A stretch of DNA of 64,000 nt from VXNE01 sp965200505 (GTDB lineage Bacteria > Pseudomonadota > Gammaproteobacteria > Pseudomonadales > Azotimanducaceae), in NCBI GenBank assembly GCA_965200505.1, contig OZ241343.1, positions 248,001 through 312,000 of the forward strand, given 5' to 3'. The stretch's first letter is position 1, and each line of letters starts with the position of its first letter. A program made the translations under genes and the position numbers. Shown piece after piece: positions 42,442 to 51,199 of this stretch. The notes under the pieces are model-generated. The model was not told where the DNA came from, did no database searches, and saw only the letters and a list, made by a program, of their open reading frames with translations.

Positions 42442-42657
42442 TCACGCGGCCTCCACTTCCACTTGGGCGACATCGCAATGCGGCTTGGGCACCGGCAGGC
42501 CTTCGGCCACCAGCCCTTCGATGTGGAACGCGATAGCTTCCTTGAGCAAGCGCAGCGCCTCCGCGCGATTTTCGCCGACGGCGATGCAGCCGGGGAGGTC
42601 CGGAACGAACGCCCCGTAGCTGGATTCGCCCTTCTCCAGAATCACGGTGTACTTCAT
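42442..42657 (-). CDS. HicB-like antitoxin, solitary
   Basis: 71 residues; ATG 42657 with GAGGCG upstream. It matches the HicB_like antitoxin domain from end to end: MKYTVILEKGESSYGAFVPDLPG, then CIAVGENRAEALRLLKEAIAFHIEGL and GLPVPKP. HicB normally folds as a partial RNase H and neutralises HicA mRNase. No HicA gene is adjacent: upstream is a HEPN module and downstream only a 28-codon ORF (42355-42441) that overlaps its end and lacks the HicA histidine region. It is an orphan, or serves another partner. Confidence 0.82.
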   Translation of the reverse strand: MKYTVILEKGESSYGAFVPDLPGCIAVGENRAEALRLLKEAIAFHIEGLVAEGLPVPKPHCDVAQVEVEAA

Positions 42658-42682
42658 GCACGCCTCTCCGTCGCACATGGCA

Positions 42683-42979
42683 TCACACCGTCGCCGGGTC
42701 GCGCTCGCCAAGGTCGGACTTGGCGATCATGTGGACATACGGCCAGCCGGGGGAATCTTCCTCGTTCCACCATACCTTCTCTACAACCTCCGACTGTACA
42801 CGCAAGAAGCCGGCGCCATTCAGTTGCTCGAACTCGCCATCGTAGATGATCTTCACCTCCAGCATGGGATCATCGTAGTGGTCGAAGCCGGGCTTGACGT
42901 TGACGCACACGATGTCGACGTCGCCGAAGTGGGCCCTGAACGCCGTCTCGGCGATCTCGCGCACCTGCTGTTCGTCCAT
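42683..42979 (-). CDS. Hypothetical partner of the HEPN protein
   Basis: 98 residues, starting ten bases after the HEPN stop on the same strand. The sequence MDEQQVREIAETAFRAHFGDVDIV ... DPMLEVKIIYDGEFEQLNG ... WPYVHMIAKSDLG suggests a small alpha/beta protein. I know of similar ~95-residue proteins encoded next to HEPN-domain proteins, usually unnamed. The HEPN gene order suggests an antitoxin or accessory; no direct evidence. The last codons (ERDPATV) resemble those of the 28-codon ORF at 42355 (ERRDLATV), hinting at a small local duplication. Confidence 0.65.
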   Translation of the reverse strand: MDEQQVREIAETAFRAHFGDVDIVCVNVKPGFDHYDDPMLEVKIIYDGEFEQLNGAGFLRVQSEVVEKVWWNEEDSPGWPYVHMIAKSDLGERDPATV

Positions 42980-42989
42980 CGTGGGCCTC

Positions 42990-43451
42990 CTACGACGGCC
43001 GTTGCCTGAAGAGCGCAAGGGCGGCGAAGCCGCGCCGCGCCTCGATGTCCACCTGCTCGAACTGGCCGATGGCAAGTTCCGCAGCAGCAATGTACACCAG
43101 AACATCAGACTCTTGATAATCGTCCGTGTCCAGCGCGTAGTCCGCGCGCTGCCGCGCTTTCTGCATGGCGACGAACGTCTCCGCAAAGTCGCGGACTTCC
43201 TGCGGGAACTCCCGCACCGTCGGCTCCTGACACGCTCTTCTGGCCCGGCCGTGCTCCAACGCGCGGTACGCCCGATGCCATGCCGGGCCGCGCGTCGGGC
43301 CGATGAACAGGTCAGCCGCAGTTGCCGCGAGGCAATGGAACACGGCGTAGTAGGCGGTGCTGACGGCGCGGCGCAGCCTTGCCTGCGTCGGGTGGCCGAG
43401 GCCGGATTCGCTCAAGACGCGGGCGGCTTCTATCAACTCCAGCGGCTTCAT
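42990..43451 (-). CDS. HEPN-domain protein (putative RNase toxin)
   Basis: 153 residues, all helical. The HEPN pattern is visible as RLRRAVSTAYYAVFHCLAA (25-43), an R-x6-H at Arg60-His67 (RAYRALEH) that fits the R-x4-6-H catalytic motif, and QRADYALDTDDYQESDV in the third helix region. HEPN proteins are frequently RNases in toxin-antitoxin, abortive-infection and CRISPR systems. It is the first gene of a two-gene unit with the 98-residue partner. Activity is inference from fold and the retained Arg/His. Confidence 0.75.
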   Translation of the reverse strand: MKPLELIEAARVLSESGLGHPTQARLRRAVSTAYYAVFHCLAATAADLFIGPTRGPAWHRAYRALEHGRARRACQEPTVREFPQEVRDFAETFVAMQKARQRADYALDTDDYQESDVLVYIAAAELAIGQFEQVDIEARRGFAALALFRQRPS

Positions 43452-43599
43452 CGCATTTATCCATCGACTACCGGATTACCATGCTGCCGCGCATCGACGG
43501 GGGCATCCAAGGCGAGCACATAATGCGTCAGCCCGCGGGCAGGGCGCAACGCCTCTGACGCCGTGGCGGGGAGTGGAACCCAACAACCGACTCGGCCGG

Positions 43600-43628
43600 T
43601 TGACTTGCCCCGACGCTTGGCGAATAGT
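43600..43628 (+). promoter_or_regulatory. Candidate promoter of the aldo-keto reductase operon
   Basis: TTGACT (43600-43605) and AATAGT (43623-43628) are separated by exactly 17 bases. The ATG is 31 bases after the -10, preceded by GTGGAAG as a weak ribosome site. Confidence 0.5.
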
Positions 43629-43658
43629 GGGCGCTCCCTCACGAGCGTGGAAGACGCC

Positions 43659-44720
43659 ATGACGTCCCAGCAAGCCTCCGCGAAAGCCCCTGCCACCAAC
43701 CGCCGCGCCTTCATGCGCTACGCCGCCATGATCGGCGTCGGCAGCCAAGCGCTGTGGCACACGCGCAGCCTGCATGCGGCCATCGCCGAAGCCCAAGACG
43801 CGGCGCCGGGCGCCGAGCCGTGGCCGGCGATGACGTACAAGCGGCTCGGGCGCACCGGCCACAACGCGAGCCGTCTGGTGTTCGGCTGCGGCGCGGCATT
43901 GTCGCGCAAGCCCAATGACCGGCTGCTGGAGCTCGCGCTGGAACGCGGCGTCAACGTCTTCGACGTGGGCTTTCGGGGCTACTACGCCGACGCTGAGCGC
44001 AACATGGCCGGCTTCTTGAAGCGCCACCGGGACAAGGTGTACCTCATCTCGAAGGCGCTCACCTACGTGGACATCGGGCCGGATGCCGAAGTGACGGCGG
44101 ATGCCGCCCGCCAAGCCGCCCGCACCTGGACGGAGAAGCTCGATGGCAGCCTGGCCGAACTCGGCGTGGAACACATCGACGCCTACTACCAAATGGGCGC
44201 CAACAACCCCAGCGTGGTGGCGGCTGAGGAGCTGTACCGCGCCTTCCAAGACGCGAAGGCCGCCGGCAAGGTGTCCCACTACGGCGTGAGCACGCACGAG
44301 AACGCCGCCAAGGTGCTGGATGCGGCGGTGGATTCCGGTTGGTACGACCTCGCCATGATCGCCATCACACCGGCCGGCTGGTACGACTGGGAAGCGAAGG
44401 ACATCCTCACCGGCACCCCCAACATGGTGGCCTTGAAGCCGCAGTTGGAACGTGCCCGGGAAGCCGGCGTCGGCTTGGTGGGCATGAAGGTCGGGCGCTT
44501 GCTGGCCGGCAGCGGCTGGCTGGGGCGGGGAGACCCGAAGGCGTTCGACCAACACTACGGCCGCGCCCTGCTGAACGCCCCGCTCACGGCCTTCCAGCGC
44601 AGCTACGCCTACGTTCTGGAACACGGCGTGGACGTCGTGAACGCGGACATCCAGAGCTACGGCATCCTGAAGGACAACTACGCCGCCGCCGCCACCGCAC
44701 ACGAATACGCCGTGGCTTGA
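43659..44720 (+). CDS. Tat-exported aldo-keto reductase-like protein
   Basis: 353 residues. The N-terminus has a twin-arginine signal (NRRAFMRYAAMIGVG followed by a hydrophobic stretch), so it should be folded with cofactor before export. The barrel shows YKRLGRTGHNASRLVFGCGA, NVFDVGFRGYYADAERNM (Asp and Tyr of the tetrad), YLISKA (Lys) and GKVSHYGVSTHE. At the usual tetrad His (DLYQxH) the sequence reads DAYYQMG, so this residue appears to be Met. That would change or weaken catalysis. It precedes the carboxylesterase by 24 bases. Confidence 0.82.
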   Translation: MTSQQASAKAPATNRRAFMRYAAMIGVGSQALWHTRSLHAAIAEAQDAAPGAEPWPAMTYKRLGRTGHNASRLVFGCGAALSRKPNDRLLELALERGVNVFDVGFRGYYADAERNMAGFLKRHRDKVYLISKALTYVDIGPDAEVTADAARQAARTWTEKLDGSLAELGVEHIDAYYQMGANNPSVVAAEELYRAFQDAKAAGKVSHYGVSTHENAAKVLDAAVDSGWYDLAMIAITPAGWYDWEAKDILTGTPNMVALKPQLERAREAGVGLVGMKVGRLLAGSGWLGRGDPKAFDQHYGRALLNAPLTAFQRSYAYVLEHGVDVVNADIQSYGILKDNYAAAATAHEYAVA

Positions 44721-44744
44721 GCCCGAGCCAAAAGGAGACCACTC

Positions 44745-46424
44745 ATGCGCCTAGCCCTTCTTCCAGTTCTTTGCCTCGGCATCGCCGCCTGTGCGCCGGA
44801 AGGCGGCGAAGAAGCCCCTGAGCCATCGGCTTCAGCGCCTTCGGAAGAGGCCGTGGCCGCTCCCGCCCCGCTCGGCGAAACCGTCGCCACGGCCACCGGC
44901 GTGTTGCGCGGCAGCCGCACCGAGGATGGCGCCGTGCTCTCCTTCAAGGGCATCCCCTACGCTGCGCCGCCGGTGGGCGACCTGCGCTGGAAGCCGCCGG
45001 TGGCGGCGGCCGCTTGGGAAGGCGAGCGGGACGCCACGCAGCAGTCGCCGGCATGCCCGCACCCGCCGCCCATCGAGGGCTTCTACAGCGGCGAGCCAGT
45101 GCCGGAGAACGAAGACTGCCTCTATCTCAACGTGTGGACTGGCGCGAGCCAGGCCGACGAACGGCGCCCAGTGATGGTGTGGATCCACGGCGGCGGCTTC
45201 ATCGTGGGCACGGCGCGCACACCCCTCTACGATGGTGAGCAACTGGCGCGGGACGGCGTGGTGCTGGTGTCCATCAACTACCGCTTGGGTTTGCTCGGCT
45301 TCTTCGCCCACCCGGCGCTCAGCGCGGAATCCCCCCACGGCGCGTCCGGAAACCAAGGGCTGCACGATCAGGTCGCGGCGCTGCAATGGGTGCAGGACAA
45401 CATCGCGGCATTCGGCGGCGACCCGGACAACGTGACCATCTTCGGCGAATCCGCCGGTTCCATCAGCGTCTGCTACCTCACCGCAACGCCGCTGGCGGCG
45501 GGGCTGTTCCACAAGGCCATCGCCCAATCTGGCGGCTGCTTCGACCGCCACGCCACCTTGGCCGAAGCGGGCGCTGAAGTGCCGGGGGCGCCGCCGGGCA
45601 TGCTCACCGGCGGCGGGCACGACGTTGGCTTGGGTTTGGCCAAAGCCTTGGGCGTGGAAGGCGAGGGCGCGGAAGCCTTGGCGGCGCTGCGGGCGCGGGA
45701 TGGCAAGGAACTCATCAATGCGCTCGCCGAATCCGGCGTTTCGGCGCCGTGGCGCTCCATCTTCGTCGATGGCCACATGTTCCCGGATCAGATGCGGGCG
45801 CTGTTTGAATCCAAGCGTTCCAACCAAGTGGATGCCATCGTCGGCTCCACGGCGGACGAAGGCACCACCCTCTACATGGAGATGCCCGAAACGGACTACG
45901 AGGCGTGGAGCGAAGAAGTGCGGGGCACCGTCGGCGAAGAACAGGCCGAGACCTTCCTCGCGGCCTATGGGGACATCGCCAAAGAGTCCACCAAAACCGC
46001 CCGCCAGCAGCTATTGGCGGACCGCGTGTTCTCTTGGGAGATGCGCACCTGGGCGCGGATCGCGGACGCCGCCGGCACGCGGGCTTGGCTCTATCTCTTC
46101 AACCATGCGCCGCCGGTGCTGGAATACGGGCGCTCCCTCGGCGCCTTCCATGCCGCGGAGATCGCCTACGCTTTCGGCAACGCGGGCGGCATCCGCATGG
46201 ATCTCGAGGCTTGGGACGCCAGCGACGACGAAGTGACCCGCCTGGTGAAAGGCTACTGGGTCAACTTCGCGAAGACTGGCGACCCGAATGGGGAGGGGCT
46301 GCCCGATTGGCCCAAGTATGAAACAGCGCAAGACGCGGCCCTTGAGATCAGTGCCGCGCCCAGTGTGCAGTCGGGGCTCCTGAAGGCGCGCCTCGACGCT
46401 TACGACGCATTGCTCGGCAGCTAG
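44745..46424 (+). CDS. Type B carboxylesterase, lipoprotein
   Basis: 559 residues with AAAGGAGA as a strong ribosome site. The lipoprotein signal MRLALLPVLCLGIAAC gives lipidated Cys16, followed by an acidic/proline linker. The esterase domain has GIPYAAPPVGDLRWKPP, EDCLYLNVW, the oxyanion loop IHGGGF, nucleophile Ser236 in GESAGS, SXDEG-type STADEGTT with the acid residue, and a His near GAFHAAEIAYAFGN. It hydrolyses carboxylic esters at the cell envelope. It is likely co-transcribed with the exported aldo-keto reductase. Confidence 0.92.
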   Translation: MRLALLPVLCLGIAACAPEGGEEAPEPSASAPSEEAVAAPAPLGETVATATGVLRGSRTEDGAVLSFKGIPYAAPPVGDLRWKPPVAAAAWEGERDATQQSPACPHPPPIEGFYSGEPVPENEDCLYLNVWTGASQADERRPVMVWIHGGGFIVGTARTPLYDGEQLARDGVVLVSINYRLGLLGFFAHPALSAESPHGASGNQGLHDQVAALQWVQDNIAAFGGDPDNVTIFGESAGSISVCYLTATPLAAGLFHKAIAQSGGCFDRHATLAEAGAEVPGAPPGMLTGGGHDVGLGLAKALGVEGEGAEALAALRARDGKELINALAESGVSAPWRSIFVDGHMFPDQMRALFESKRSNQVDAIVGSTADEGTTLYMEMPETDYEAWSEEVRGTVGEEQAETFLAAYGDIAKESTKTARQQLLADRVFSWEMRTWARIADAAGTRAWLYLFNHAPPVLEYGRSLGAFHAAEIAYAFGNAGGIRMDLEAWDASDDEVTRLVKGYWVNFAKTGDPNGEGLPDWPKYETAQDAALEISAAPSVQSGLLKARLDAYDALLGS

Positions 46425-46443
46425 GGGCCCGCGAGCACAGCAG

Positions 46444-47865
46444 ATGGCTCGGCGACGGAAAACCACCGCCCCGCAACGCGCCGAGACCGTCGGCCAATTG
46501 AAGGCGGCCGGTTACGACGTGTTGCCGGTGCGGGAGGAGCTGCGCAAGAACCTGATCGCCAAGCTCACCGCCGGCGAGGCGCTGTTCCCCGGCATCGTCG
46601 GCTACGACGAAACCGTCATCCCGCAAGTGCAGAACGCGCTTCTGGGCGGCCAAGACCTCATCCTGCTCGGCGAGCGCGGCCAAGCTAAGTCCCGCATTCT
46701 GCGCAGCTTGACGGCGTTCTTGGACGAAGCCATTCCGGTGCTCGCCGGCGTGGACGTGCCGGAGAACCCCTTCCAACCCGTGAGCGCCCAAGGCAAGGCC
46801 CTCATCGCCGAGCACGGCGACGACGCGCCCATCCGCTGGATGGGCCGGGACGAGCGCTATGGCGAAAAACTCGCCACGCCAGACATCACCATCGCGGATC
46901 TCATCGGCGAAGTGGACCCCATCAAGGTGGCCGAGGGACGCTATCTCTCGGACGACCTCACCCTGCACTTCGGCTTGGTGCCCCGCGCCAACCGCGGCAT
47001 CTTCGCCATCAACGAGCTGCCGGACCTCACCGAGCGCATCCAAGTGGGGCTGCTGAACGTGCTGGAGGAGCGCGACGTGCAGATTCGCGGGCACAAGGTG
47101 CGCCTGCCACTGGACGTGTTCCTCGTGGCCACCGCCAACCCGGAGGACTACACCAACCGCGGCCGCATCATCACGCCGTTGAAGGATCGCTACGGCGCCC
47201 AAATCCGCACCCATTACCCCACCTCCATCGAGCAGGAAATCACCATCATGGAGCAGGAAGCGGCCCGGCTGGACTTGGCCGGCCGCCGCGTGGAGACGCC
47301 GGACTACATGCGCGAAATCCTGGCCGAAGCCACCCATGGCGCGCGCCGTTCGCCAGACATCAACCAGCGCTCCGGCGTGTCTGTGCGGGCGTCCGTCGCC
47401 ACCTATGAGGCGTTGAACGCGAACGCCCTGCGCCGCGCCCTGCGGCTCGGTGAGGAGGAAGCGGCGTCGCGCATCTCGGACCTCCCCTTCATCGCGCCGT
47501 CGCTGCAAGGGAAGCTGGAGTTCGAGGCGATGGAGGAAGGCCAAGAGGACAGCATCGCGGAACGCATCGTGAACGCGGCGGTGAAGGCCGTCTTCGACCA
47601 ACGCTTCGATGTGAATGATCTGGAGGCGGTAGCGATGGCCTTCGACGATGGCTTGGTGGTGGAAACCGGCGAGGCTGCGCCGGCGAGCCAATACACGCGC
47701 ATCCTCGATCAAGTGACGGGCCTTCGGGAAGCCGTGGCGACCCTCGCCGGCGAGGCCGGGCCGGCGCACACCGCGGCCGCCATCGAGTTCATCCTGGAAG
47801 GGCTGCACCTGCACAAGCTGCTGAACAAGCGGAACGTCGGCGGCGGCGCGTCCTACACGGCCTAG
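46444..47865 (+). CDS. MoxR/ChlI-type AAA+ ATPase
   Basis: 473 residues. Walker A is GERGQAKS (76-83). The Walker B strand reads GIFAINELPDL with Asn190-Glu191 in place of the usual Asp-Glu. VGLLNVLEERDVQIRGHKVRLPLDVFLVATANPEDYTNRGRI forms the pre-sensor and sensor regions. Partner VWA protein follows after three bases. Such pairs act like magnesium-chelatase I/D or MoxR/CoxE chaperones that remodel or metallate a client. No client enzyme is obvious here. The start 20 bases after the esterase stop could make it part of that operon. Confidence 0.88.
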   Translation: MARRRKTTAPQRAETVGQLKAAGYDVLPVREELRKNLIAKLTAGEALFPGIVGYDETVIPQVQNALLGGQDLILLGERGQAKSRILRSLTAFLDEAIPVLAGVDVPENPFQPVSAQGKALIAEHGDDAPIRWMGRDERYGEKLATPDITIADLIGEVDPIKVAEGRYLSDDLTLHFGLVPRANRGIFAINELPDLTERIQVGLLNVLEERDVQIRGHKVRLPLDVFLVATANPEDYTNRGRIITPLKDRYGAQIRTHYPTSIEQEITIMEQEAARLDLAGRRVETPDYMREILAEATHGARRSPDINQRSGVSVRASVATYEALNANALRRALRLGEEEAASRISDLPFIAPSLQGKLEFEAMEEGQEDSIAERIVNAAVKAVFDQRFDVNDLEAVAMAFDDGLVVETGEAAPASQYTRILDQVTGLREAVATLAGEAGPAHTAAAIEFILEGLHLHKLLNKRNVGGGASYTA

Positions 47866-47868
47866 ACC

Positions 47869-49863
47869 ATGCGCTTCCTGCCGTCCGGTGCCCGCTATTC
47901 ACAATGGGATGGCACGGCCGCCGGGGCCCTGGACGCCGACCAAGTGCTCGGCGCCATCGCCGATGACCTCATGGAATACGGCGACTTGAGTTGGGCGCTG
48001 CGCAACCTCCTCGCGCGCGGCATGGCCGGCGCTGGCGGCCAAGGGCAAGGGCTGCGCGAGTTGCTGAAGCGCCTGCGTGAGCAGAAGCGCGAACGCTTGG
48101 AACGCTTCGATCTCTCCGGCGTGATGGCGGACATCGAGGAAAAGCTGAAGGACATCCTGGCCCGCGAGCGCAAGACAGTGGACGAGTGGCTCGCCCGCGA
48201 CGACGCCGAGTTCTCCGATGAAGTGTTGCGCAAGATCGCCGAACGCAACCAAGCCGAGCTGGACGCCCTGCCGGCGGATGCCGCCGGCCGCATCAAGGCT
48301 TTGGAGAAATACGAGTTCCTCAACCCCGATGCGCAGCGGGACTTCATCGAACTCCTCAACCGGCTGCGCAAGGCCATGACGCAGACGTTCTTCAAGAACG
48401 TCGAGGACATGGTGCGCAACCTCTCGGACGGCGACATCGCCCGCATGAAGGAGATGCTGAACGCCCTGCACGACATGTTGGTGCGCAAGATCGCCGGCGA
48501 AGACCCGGATTTCGACGGCTTCATGCGCGAATTCGGCGCCATGTTCGGCGACAACCCGCCCGAGAGCCTGGACGCGCTGTTGGAGGAGATGCGCCGCCAG
48601 ATGGCGGCGGCGCAATCCCTGCTGGGATCGCTGTCGCCCGATCAACGCGCCGAGCTGCAGTCCCTGCTGGCCGACCGCTTGGGCGACCCGGAACTCGAAG
48701 CCGCCATGCGCAAGCTCGCCAAGGCGATGGACTTCCTGGAGCCCCGTGGCGCCCGCTACCGCTTCGGCGGCGACGAGGAGTTGGACCTTGAAGCGGCCAT
48801 GCGGCTGATGCAGGAGATGCACCGCTTGGATGAGACCATCGAGCAGGTGCGCGGCGCCGAGCGCTCCGGAGACCTGGACGACATCGACCGCGAAGCCATC
48901 CAAGCTCTGTTGGGCGACGACGCGGCGGAAGATCTTGACAACTTGAAGCGGCTCCTCGAAGCGCTCAAGGAGGCGGGTTATCTGCGCGAAGCCGGCGACA
49001 AATGGGAACTGACGCCGCGCGGCTCGCGGATGATCGGCCAACGCGCCTTGGGCGAAATCTACGCGCGGCTCAAGCGGCAGAGCCTAGGCAACCATCCGCT
49101 GCCGGAAGCGGGCCGCTTCGGCGAGCGGATGGATGAGACCAAGCCCTACGAACACGGCGACGCCTTCCACCTCAACATGCCACGCACCATCCGGAACGCG
49201 ATGGATCGCGGCGGCCCGGCCCTGCCCATCCAGCTGCGGGCGGACGACTTCGAGGTGGATCGTTCGGAGCGCCTCACCTCCACGGCGACGGCCATGCTGG
49301 TGGACCAGTCTTGGTCCATGGCGTTGCGCGGCTCGTTCCAAGCGGCCAAGAAGGTGGCCCTCGCGCTGCACCACCTCATCACCTCGCAATATCCCCGCGA
49401 CAGCTTCCACATCATCGGCTTCGCCGCCTATGCCAACGCCTTGCAGCCGCGCGACCTGCCGTTCCTGCAATGGGACGAATACGTGCTGGGCACGAACATG
49501 CAGCACGCGCTGCTGCTGGCCGAGCAATTGCTGAGCCGCGACGGCGCCGGCACGAAGCAGATCATCATGATCTCCGATGGCGAGCCGACGGCGCATCTGC
49601 TGCCCAACGGCCGCCACCAGTTCGCCTATCCGCCCACGCCGGAGACGTGGCGCGCGACATTCCGCGCCGTGCGGCGCTGCACCAAGAAAGGCATCGCCAT
49701 CAACACGTTCATGCTGGACGCGAACTACTACTTGAAGCAGTTCATGGATCAGATGGCGCGCATCAATGGCGGGCGGGTGTTTTATTCCACCCCGGAGCGC
49801 CTCGGCGAATATGTGTTGGTGGATTACGTGGACAACAAGCGCAAGAAGCTCGGCGGCCGCTGA
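47869..49863 (+). CDS. VWA-domain protein paired with the MoxR ATPase
   Basis: 664 residues. The N-terminal two thirds are helical and very charged, containing repeated EELRKRL-like segments (residues ~55-350). The C-terminal von Willebrand A domain has an intact MIDAS: DQSWS in MLVDQSWSMALRG (about residue 479), the GTNM threonine loop and MISDGEPTAHL. It ends with FYSTPERLGEYVLVDYV. This is the CoxE/BchD-type partner that binds clients and metal for the AAA ring. The ATG is three bases after the ATPase stop. Confidence 0.88.
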   Translation: MRFLPSGARYSQWDGTAAGALDADQVLGAIADDLMEYGDLSWALRNLLARGMAGAGGQGQGLRELLKRLREQKRERLERFDLSGVMADIEEKLKDILARERKTVDEWLARDDAEFSDEVLRKIAERNQAELDALPADAAGRIKALEKYEFLNPDAQRDFIELLNRLRKAMTQTFFKNVEDMVRNLSDGDIARMKEMLNALHDMLVRKIAGEDPDFDGFMREFGAMFGDNPPESLDALLEEMRRQMAAAQSLLGSLSPDQRAELQSLLADRLGDPELEAAMRKLAKAMDFLEPRGARYRFGGDEELDLEAAMRLMQEMHRLDETIEQVRGAERSGDLDDIDREAIQALLGDDAAEDLDNLKRLLEALKEAGYLREAGDKWELTPRGSRMIGQRALGEIYARLKRQSLGNHPLPEAGRFGERMDETKPYEHGDAFHLNMPRTIRNAMDRGGPALPIQLRADDFEVDRSERLTSTATAMLVDQSWSMALRGSFQAAKKVALALHHLITSQYPRDSFHIIGFAAYANALQPRDLPFLQWDEYVLGTNMQHALLLAEQLLSRDGAGTKQIIMISDGEPTAHLLPNGRHQFAYPPTPETWRATFRAVRRCTKKGIAINTFMLDANYYLKQFMDQMARINGGRVFYSTPERLGEYVLVDYVDNKRKKLGGR

Positions 49864-49929
49864 CGCCGGGTGGCTGGCCCATGGCGTTGTGCCCGGCCGC
49901 CACTCACCGCACTTCAATGCCGCGCCGGG

Positions 49930-51096
49930 TCAATACGAGCGTGGCAGTTCCAGCACATGCTCCGTCACGAAGTTCAACACCATCTCCTGTGAGATGGGGG
50001 CGATGCGCATGAGCCGCGCCTCGCGCCAATAGCGCTCGACGTGGAACTCGCGGGCATAGCCGAAGCCGCCGTGGGTCTGCATCGCTTGATCGGCGGCCTG
50101 GAAGGACGCATCCGCCGCCAGCCACTTGGCCATGTTCGCCTCGGCGCCGCAGGGCAAGCCTTGGTCGATGAGCCAAGACGCCTTGCGGATCATCAACTCG
50201 GCGGCGTCGAGCCGCATGCGCGCCTCGCCAAGCGGGAACGACACCCCTTGGTTCATGCCGATGGGGCGCCCGAACACCACCCGTTCGCGGGCGTAATCCG
50301 TGGCGCGGCGCAATGCGGCGCGGCCGATGCCGAGCGCTTCCGCGGCAATCAGGATGCGTTCCGCGTTCAGGCCATCGAGCAGGTAGTGGAAGCCCCTGCC
50401 CTCTTCGCCCACCCGATCCGTCACGTGAACCGGCAGATCGTCATAAACCACTTCGCAGGACGCCACGGCGTTGCGGCCCACCTTGTCGATGGGCGAGATC
50501 GTCACCTCGGGGCGCTTGAGTTCGGCGAGCAGCAACGTCATGCCGGCGGAGCGCTTCGGCGCTTCGTCCGCCGGCGTGGTGCGCGTCAACAGCAACACCC
50601 GTTCGGCATCGAGGGCCTTGGTGGTCCACACCTTGCGGCCGCGCACGAGGTAGTGGTCGCCATCGCGCCGGGCGGTGGTCTTGATGGCCGTGGTGTCCGT
50701 GCCGGCATCGGGCTCGGTGACGCCGAAGGCCACATGGAGATCGCCATTGGCCACACGCGGCAGGTACTTCTCCTTCATCTCCGCCCCGCCATGCTTCACC
50801 ACCGGGTGCATGCCGAAGATGGAGAGGTGGATGGCGCTGGCGCCGTTCATGGCGGCGCCGCTGGCCGCCACCTCCTCCAGCACGATGGACGCTTCCGTGA
50901 TGCCGTTGCCGCTGCCGCCGTAGGCTTCCGGGATGGCGACGCCGATCCACCCGGCCGCCGCCAGCGCATCGTAGAACTCACGCGGAAAGCGGTGCTCGGC
51001 ATCGCACTTCGACCAGTAATCGTCCGGGAAATCCGCGCAGATGCGCCGCACGGATTCGCGGATCAGCTGATGCTCGTCAGTCGCCTCGAAATCCAC
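49930..51096 (-). CDS. Acyl-CoA dehydrogenase
   Basis: 388 residues from GTG 51096, chosen because the conserved start VDFEATDEHQLIRESVRRI follows and longer readings would cross the divergent promoter area. Family blocks: FGVTEPDAGTDTTAIKTTA, GRKVWTTKALDAERVLLLTRT, YARERVVFGRPIGMNQGVSFPLG and MQTHGGFGYAREFHVERYWREARL. It makes enoyl-CoA from acyl-CoA with FAD; the divergent enoyl-CoA hydratase fits the next beta-oxidation step. It is unrelated in operon terms to the pair at 12.8-14.8 kb. Confidence 0.92.
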   Translation of the reverse strand: MDFEATDEHQLIRESVRRICADFPDDYWSKCDAEHRFPREFYDALAAAGWIGVAIPEAYGGSGNGITEASIVLEEVAASGAAMNGASAIHLSIFGMHPVVKHGGAEMKEKYLPRVANGDLHVAFGVTEPDAGTDTTAIKTTARRDGDHYLVRGRKVWTTKALDAERVLLLTRTTPADEAPKRSAGMTLLLAELKRPEVTISPIDKVGRNAVASCEVVYDDLPVHVTDRVGEEGRGFHYLLDGLNAERILIAAEALGIGRAALRRATDYARERVVFGRPIGMNQGVSFPLGEARMRLDAAELMIRKASWLIDQGLPCGAEANMAKWLAADASFQAADQAMQTHGGFGYAREFHVERYWREARLMRIAPISQEMVLNFVTEHVLELPRSY

Positions 51097-51199
51097 GTTC
51101 CACCCAAGCCTCCACCAGTGGCGGCACCATAGCAGAATCGGTTGGCCGCCGGCCGGCATATACTTGCCGGCTTTCGCGCCACCAAAGGCCACGCCACGC

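Noticed and set aside
46348..47814. 488-codon frame opposite the MoxR-type ATPase
   Set aside because: No recognisable domain and the opposite strand is clearly coding.
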